NCBI GenBank assembly: GCA_937888925.1
Contig: CALARM010000578.1
Location: forward strand, 1-6,852
DNA: 6,852 nt
Direction of reading: 5' to 3'
Origin: an uncultured Synergistia bacterium
GTDB lineage: Bacteria; Eremiobacterota; SpSt-956; JAKJGF01
Part shown: positions 5,145-6,852 of the stretch, piece by piece
Position numbering within the stretch: position 1 is the first letter of the stretch
Layout: every line of letters starts with the position of its first letter
Position numbers and translations under genes: made by a program
The notes under the pieces: model-generated
What the model saw: only the letters and a program-made list of their open reading frames with translations
What the model was told of the DNA's origin: nothing
Database searches by the model: none

Positions 5145-6852
5145 ATGATTTCAAATGTTATTATACCTATCATATTAAAAGCTTCTGAAATAACAGGTTA
5201 CAGGACGGGAGAAACGTATTTTTCCGCAGCAGAACTCTGTCAGAGACTTAATGATTTTCAGAAAGCCCTGGTCTGTTATGACAGGGCAAAAGGGTTTTTT
5301 GAAGAAAATAATCGACCTCTGGATGTAGCAGCATGTGAAAAATTTACAGGGGATATTCTTGAAGAAGAAGACCGCTTTGAAGATGCTCTGGAACATTATG
5401 GCAGGGCAGAACATATTTTTAAAGAACACAATCTGCCTGTGGAAGCGGCACAATGTGTCATGAAAAAAGCCGGCCTTTATACTGACCTGGAGATTTTTGA
5501 CGAATCCGTAATACTTTATGACAGGGCAAGACGTATTTTTAAAGAGCATAATTGTTCCGTAGATGAAGCAAAATGTGATGCGGGACAGGCAAAAGCCTGC
5601 TGTGGACTCGGGAATTTTCATGAAGCTCTGATGCTGTATGACAGGGCAAAAGATATATTTGAACAGCATAAGGAATATCTTGAACTTGCCAGATGTTATT
5701 CAGGCAATGCAAATCTCTGTCTTGATTTACAGAATTTTCGAGAAGCAACAGAACTTTATTACATGGCAGAAGGGATATTCAAAAAGGATACTTACTGGCC
5801 CGGAGTTGCAGGTACTATGGCAGGAAGGGCAAATGTCTGTCTGGCTTTGCAGAGATATAAAAAAGCTCTGGAACTTTATGAAAAAGCAGAACATATTTTT
5901 GAGAAATACAACAGATGGCACGGTTCTGCCAGATGTATTTCCGGTAAAGCAATAGCATGCCGGAATTTAGAACATTTTGATGAATCTCTGAAGCTTTATG
6001 AAAAAGCAGAGCAACTGTTCAGGAAAAATAATCAACCTGTAAAAGCCGCAAGATGTTTATCAGGGAAGGCCCATATTTACAGAAATTTACAGAAATTTGA
6101 AGAAGCCTTCAGATATTATGATGAAGCAGAAGATATGTTCAGAGAGAATAATTACATGGCCGGTGTGGCCAGATGTTTATCAGGAAAAGCAAGTATTTCT
6201 CTTACGTTACAGAAATTTGAAGAATCTCTGAATTTTTACGAAAAGGCAGAAGAGATCTTCTCCGGTAATAATCATTCCGTTGATATGGCAAGATGTCTTA
6301 TGGGACATGGACAGGTATACTGTAATTTACAGCAATTCGACAGAGCTCTGAACCTTTATGAAAAAGCAGGTGGAATTTTTAAGGAAAATAATCTGCCTCT
6401 TGATATGGCAAGATGGAATTATGAAAGAGCCGGCATATATCTTGTATTACACAGATTTGATATATCTATGGAGCTTTATGATGAGGCGCGCAGATTTTTT
6501 GAAGAACATAACATGCTCATAGATATGGCGAGATGTGATGCAGGTAAAGGAGAGGCTCTCTGTCATTTAAGAAAATTTGAAGAATCTCTGGCATTTTATG
6601 ATAAAGCCATAGAGGTTTTTACGGATAACAATCAGTTGAGTGAAGTTGCTCTCTGTACCTCGGCAAAAGGGACTGTTTATCGTAATATGAGACGATTCGA
6701 CAGAGCCATAGAGCTTTACGATCTGGCAGGGAAGATATTCATGGAAAAAGGCCACTCTGTAGATGTGGCAAAATGTGACTTAAATAAAGCGGTAACATGC
6801 TGTAGTATAAGGAAATTTGATGAAGCGATAAAACTTTATGATGAAGCATCAT
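5145..6852 (+). CDS. Long TPR-repeat protein with cysteine-marked 40-residue repeats, 3' end outside window
   Basis: The frame is open from ATG 5145 through the right edge: 569 codons with no stop. After a 23-residue N-terminal stretch (MISNVIIPIILKASEITGYR) come thirteen complete TPR-like repeats and one partial, each exactly 40 residues. The consensus is C..GKA.....LQKFEESL.LYEKAE.IF..NN...DMAR. Small, aromatic and alanine residues fall at the canonical TPR positions (A6, F15, A/S18, Y22, A25). The first position is Cys in 11 of 14 repeats. TPR solenoids bind peptides or proteins. Repeats of about 40 residues like these are common in bacterial signalling proteins, including ones ending in CHAT protease domains, so an effector domain may follow beyond the window. 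ATG 5145 has no clear ribosome site but lies 7 bases after the upstream stop, which suggests translational coupling. The frame is closed at 5127, and no other ATG, GTG or TTG precedes the repeats. No signal peptide is convincing. Confidence 0.9.
   Translation, partial: MISNVIIPIILKASEITGYRTGETYFSAAELCQRLNDFQKALVCYDRAKGFFEENNRPLDVAACEKFTGDILEEEDRFEDALEHYGRAEHIFKEHNLPVEAAQCVMKKAGLYTDLEIFDESVILYDRARRIFKEHNCSVDEAKCDAGQAKACCGLGNFHEALMLYDRAKDIFEQHKEYLELARCYSGNANLCLDLQNFREATELYYMAEGIFKKDTYWPGVAGTMAGRANVCLALQRYKKALELYEKAEHIFEKYNRWHGSARCISGKAIACRNLEHFDESLKLYEKAEQLFRKNNQPVKAARCLSGKAHIYRNLQKFEEAFRYYDEAEDMFRENNYMAGVARCLSGKASISLTLQKFEESLNFYEKAEEIFSGNNHSVDMARCLMGHGQVYCNLQQFDRALNLYEKAGGIFKENNLPLDMARWNYERAGIYLVLHRFDISMELYDEARRFFEEHNMLIDMARCDAGKGEALCHLRKFEESLAFYDKAIEVFTDNNQLSEVALCTSAKGTVYRNMRRFDRAIELYDLAGKIFMEKGHSVDVAKCDLNKAVTCCSIRKFDEAIKLYDEAS
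5214..6852 (+). repeat. Tandem array of 120-bp coding repeats (TPR units)
   Basis: Units begin at 5214, 5334, 5454, 5574, 5694, 5814, 5934, 6054, 6174, 6294, 6414, 6534, 6654 and 6774 (the last is cut by the edge). Spacing is exactly 120 bp throughout, with no insertion or deletion. The cysteine codon (always TGT) opens every unit except the first (ACG), the sixth (ACT) and the eleventh (TGG). Blocks such as CAGAAATTTGAAGAA and AGATGTTTATCAGG recur between units 8 and 9, which points to duplication at the DNA level followed by divergence. Open frames on the opposite strand here are by-products of this periodicity. Confidence 0.93.

Noticed and set aside
5175..6755. Minus-strand open frames opposite the TPR gene (5175-5669, 5539-5748, 5727-5921, 6567-6755) and the plus frame 5638-5955
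   Set aside because: The repeated residues such as FFKN.FCPVI merely mirror the 120-bp period of the TPR gene in other frames. The sense frame is open for 569 codons and fits TPR.
5214..6852. CRISPR array or noncoding satellite
   Set aside because: The period is 120 bp, there are no short identical repeats with unique spacers, and variation follows codon positions of a TPR protein.

Overview
This is an AT-rich bacterial window with good Shine-Dalgarno sites, sigma-70-like promoters, and Arg and Ile codons dominated by AGA and ATA. No rRNA, tRNA, CRISPR array, transposase or phage gene is visible. The family mix (class V PLP enzyme, REC-XRE-cupin regulator, exported HEAT protein, zinc-finger/DUF4384 protein, long TPR protein) suggests an uncultured, signalling-rich bacterium. 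The phylum cannot be fixed from this sequence.

Layout. (1) Bases 1-528, plus strand: the C-terminal end of a class V, cysteine-desulfurase-like PLP enzyme that begins outside the window. (2) Bases 529-749: a regulatory intergenic region with a near-consensus promoter, three tandem 7-base repeats and a small palindrome over a second possible -10 box. (3) Bases 750-2661, plus: a two-gene operon of a receiver/XRE-HTH/cupin regulator followed by a secreted HEAT-repeat protein, closed by a perfect hairpin terminator (2671-2704) that also suits the convergent operon. (4) Bases 2718-4225, minus: a three-gene operon read from the right as a Phd/YefM-type antitoxin, an unrecognised 140-residue protein, and a soluble protein with two anti-sigma-type zinc fingers and a DUF4384 domain. 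No recognisable toxin or sigma factor accompanies them. (5) Bases 4226-4387: a divergent promoter region with a 17-base-spaced minus promoter, a plus promoter and 9-base direct repeats. (6) Bases 4388 to the right edge, plus: an unrecognised 249-residue aromatic-rich protein, then after 7 bases a long TPR protein still open at the edge. It carries thirteen complete repeats and one partial repeat of exactly 40 residues (120 bp), with a cysteine at the same place in 11 of 14.

How the parts may work together (inference). The left operon looks like a stress or signal regulator controlling its own operon and an envelope HEAT protein. The right half looks like an accessory cassette: an antitoxin-like DNA-binding protein sits beside a divergent promoter region and could control both the zinc-finger/DUF4384 operon and the unknown-protein/TPR operon. 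DUF4384 and long TPR arrays both recur in bacterial signalling and conflict loci, and TPR arrays of this kind are often joined to effector domains such as CHAT. Any such domain here would lie beyond base 6852. The cassette is the best candidate for an undescribed system, but its biochemical role is not shown by this window.
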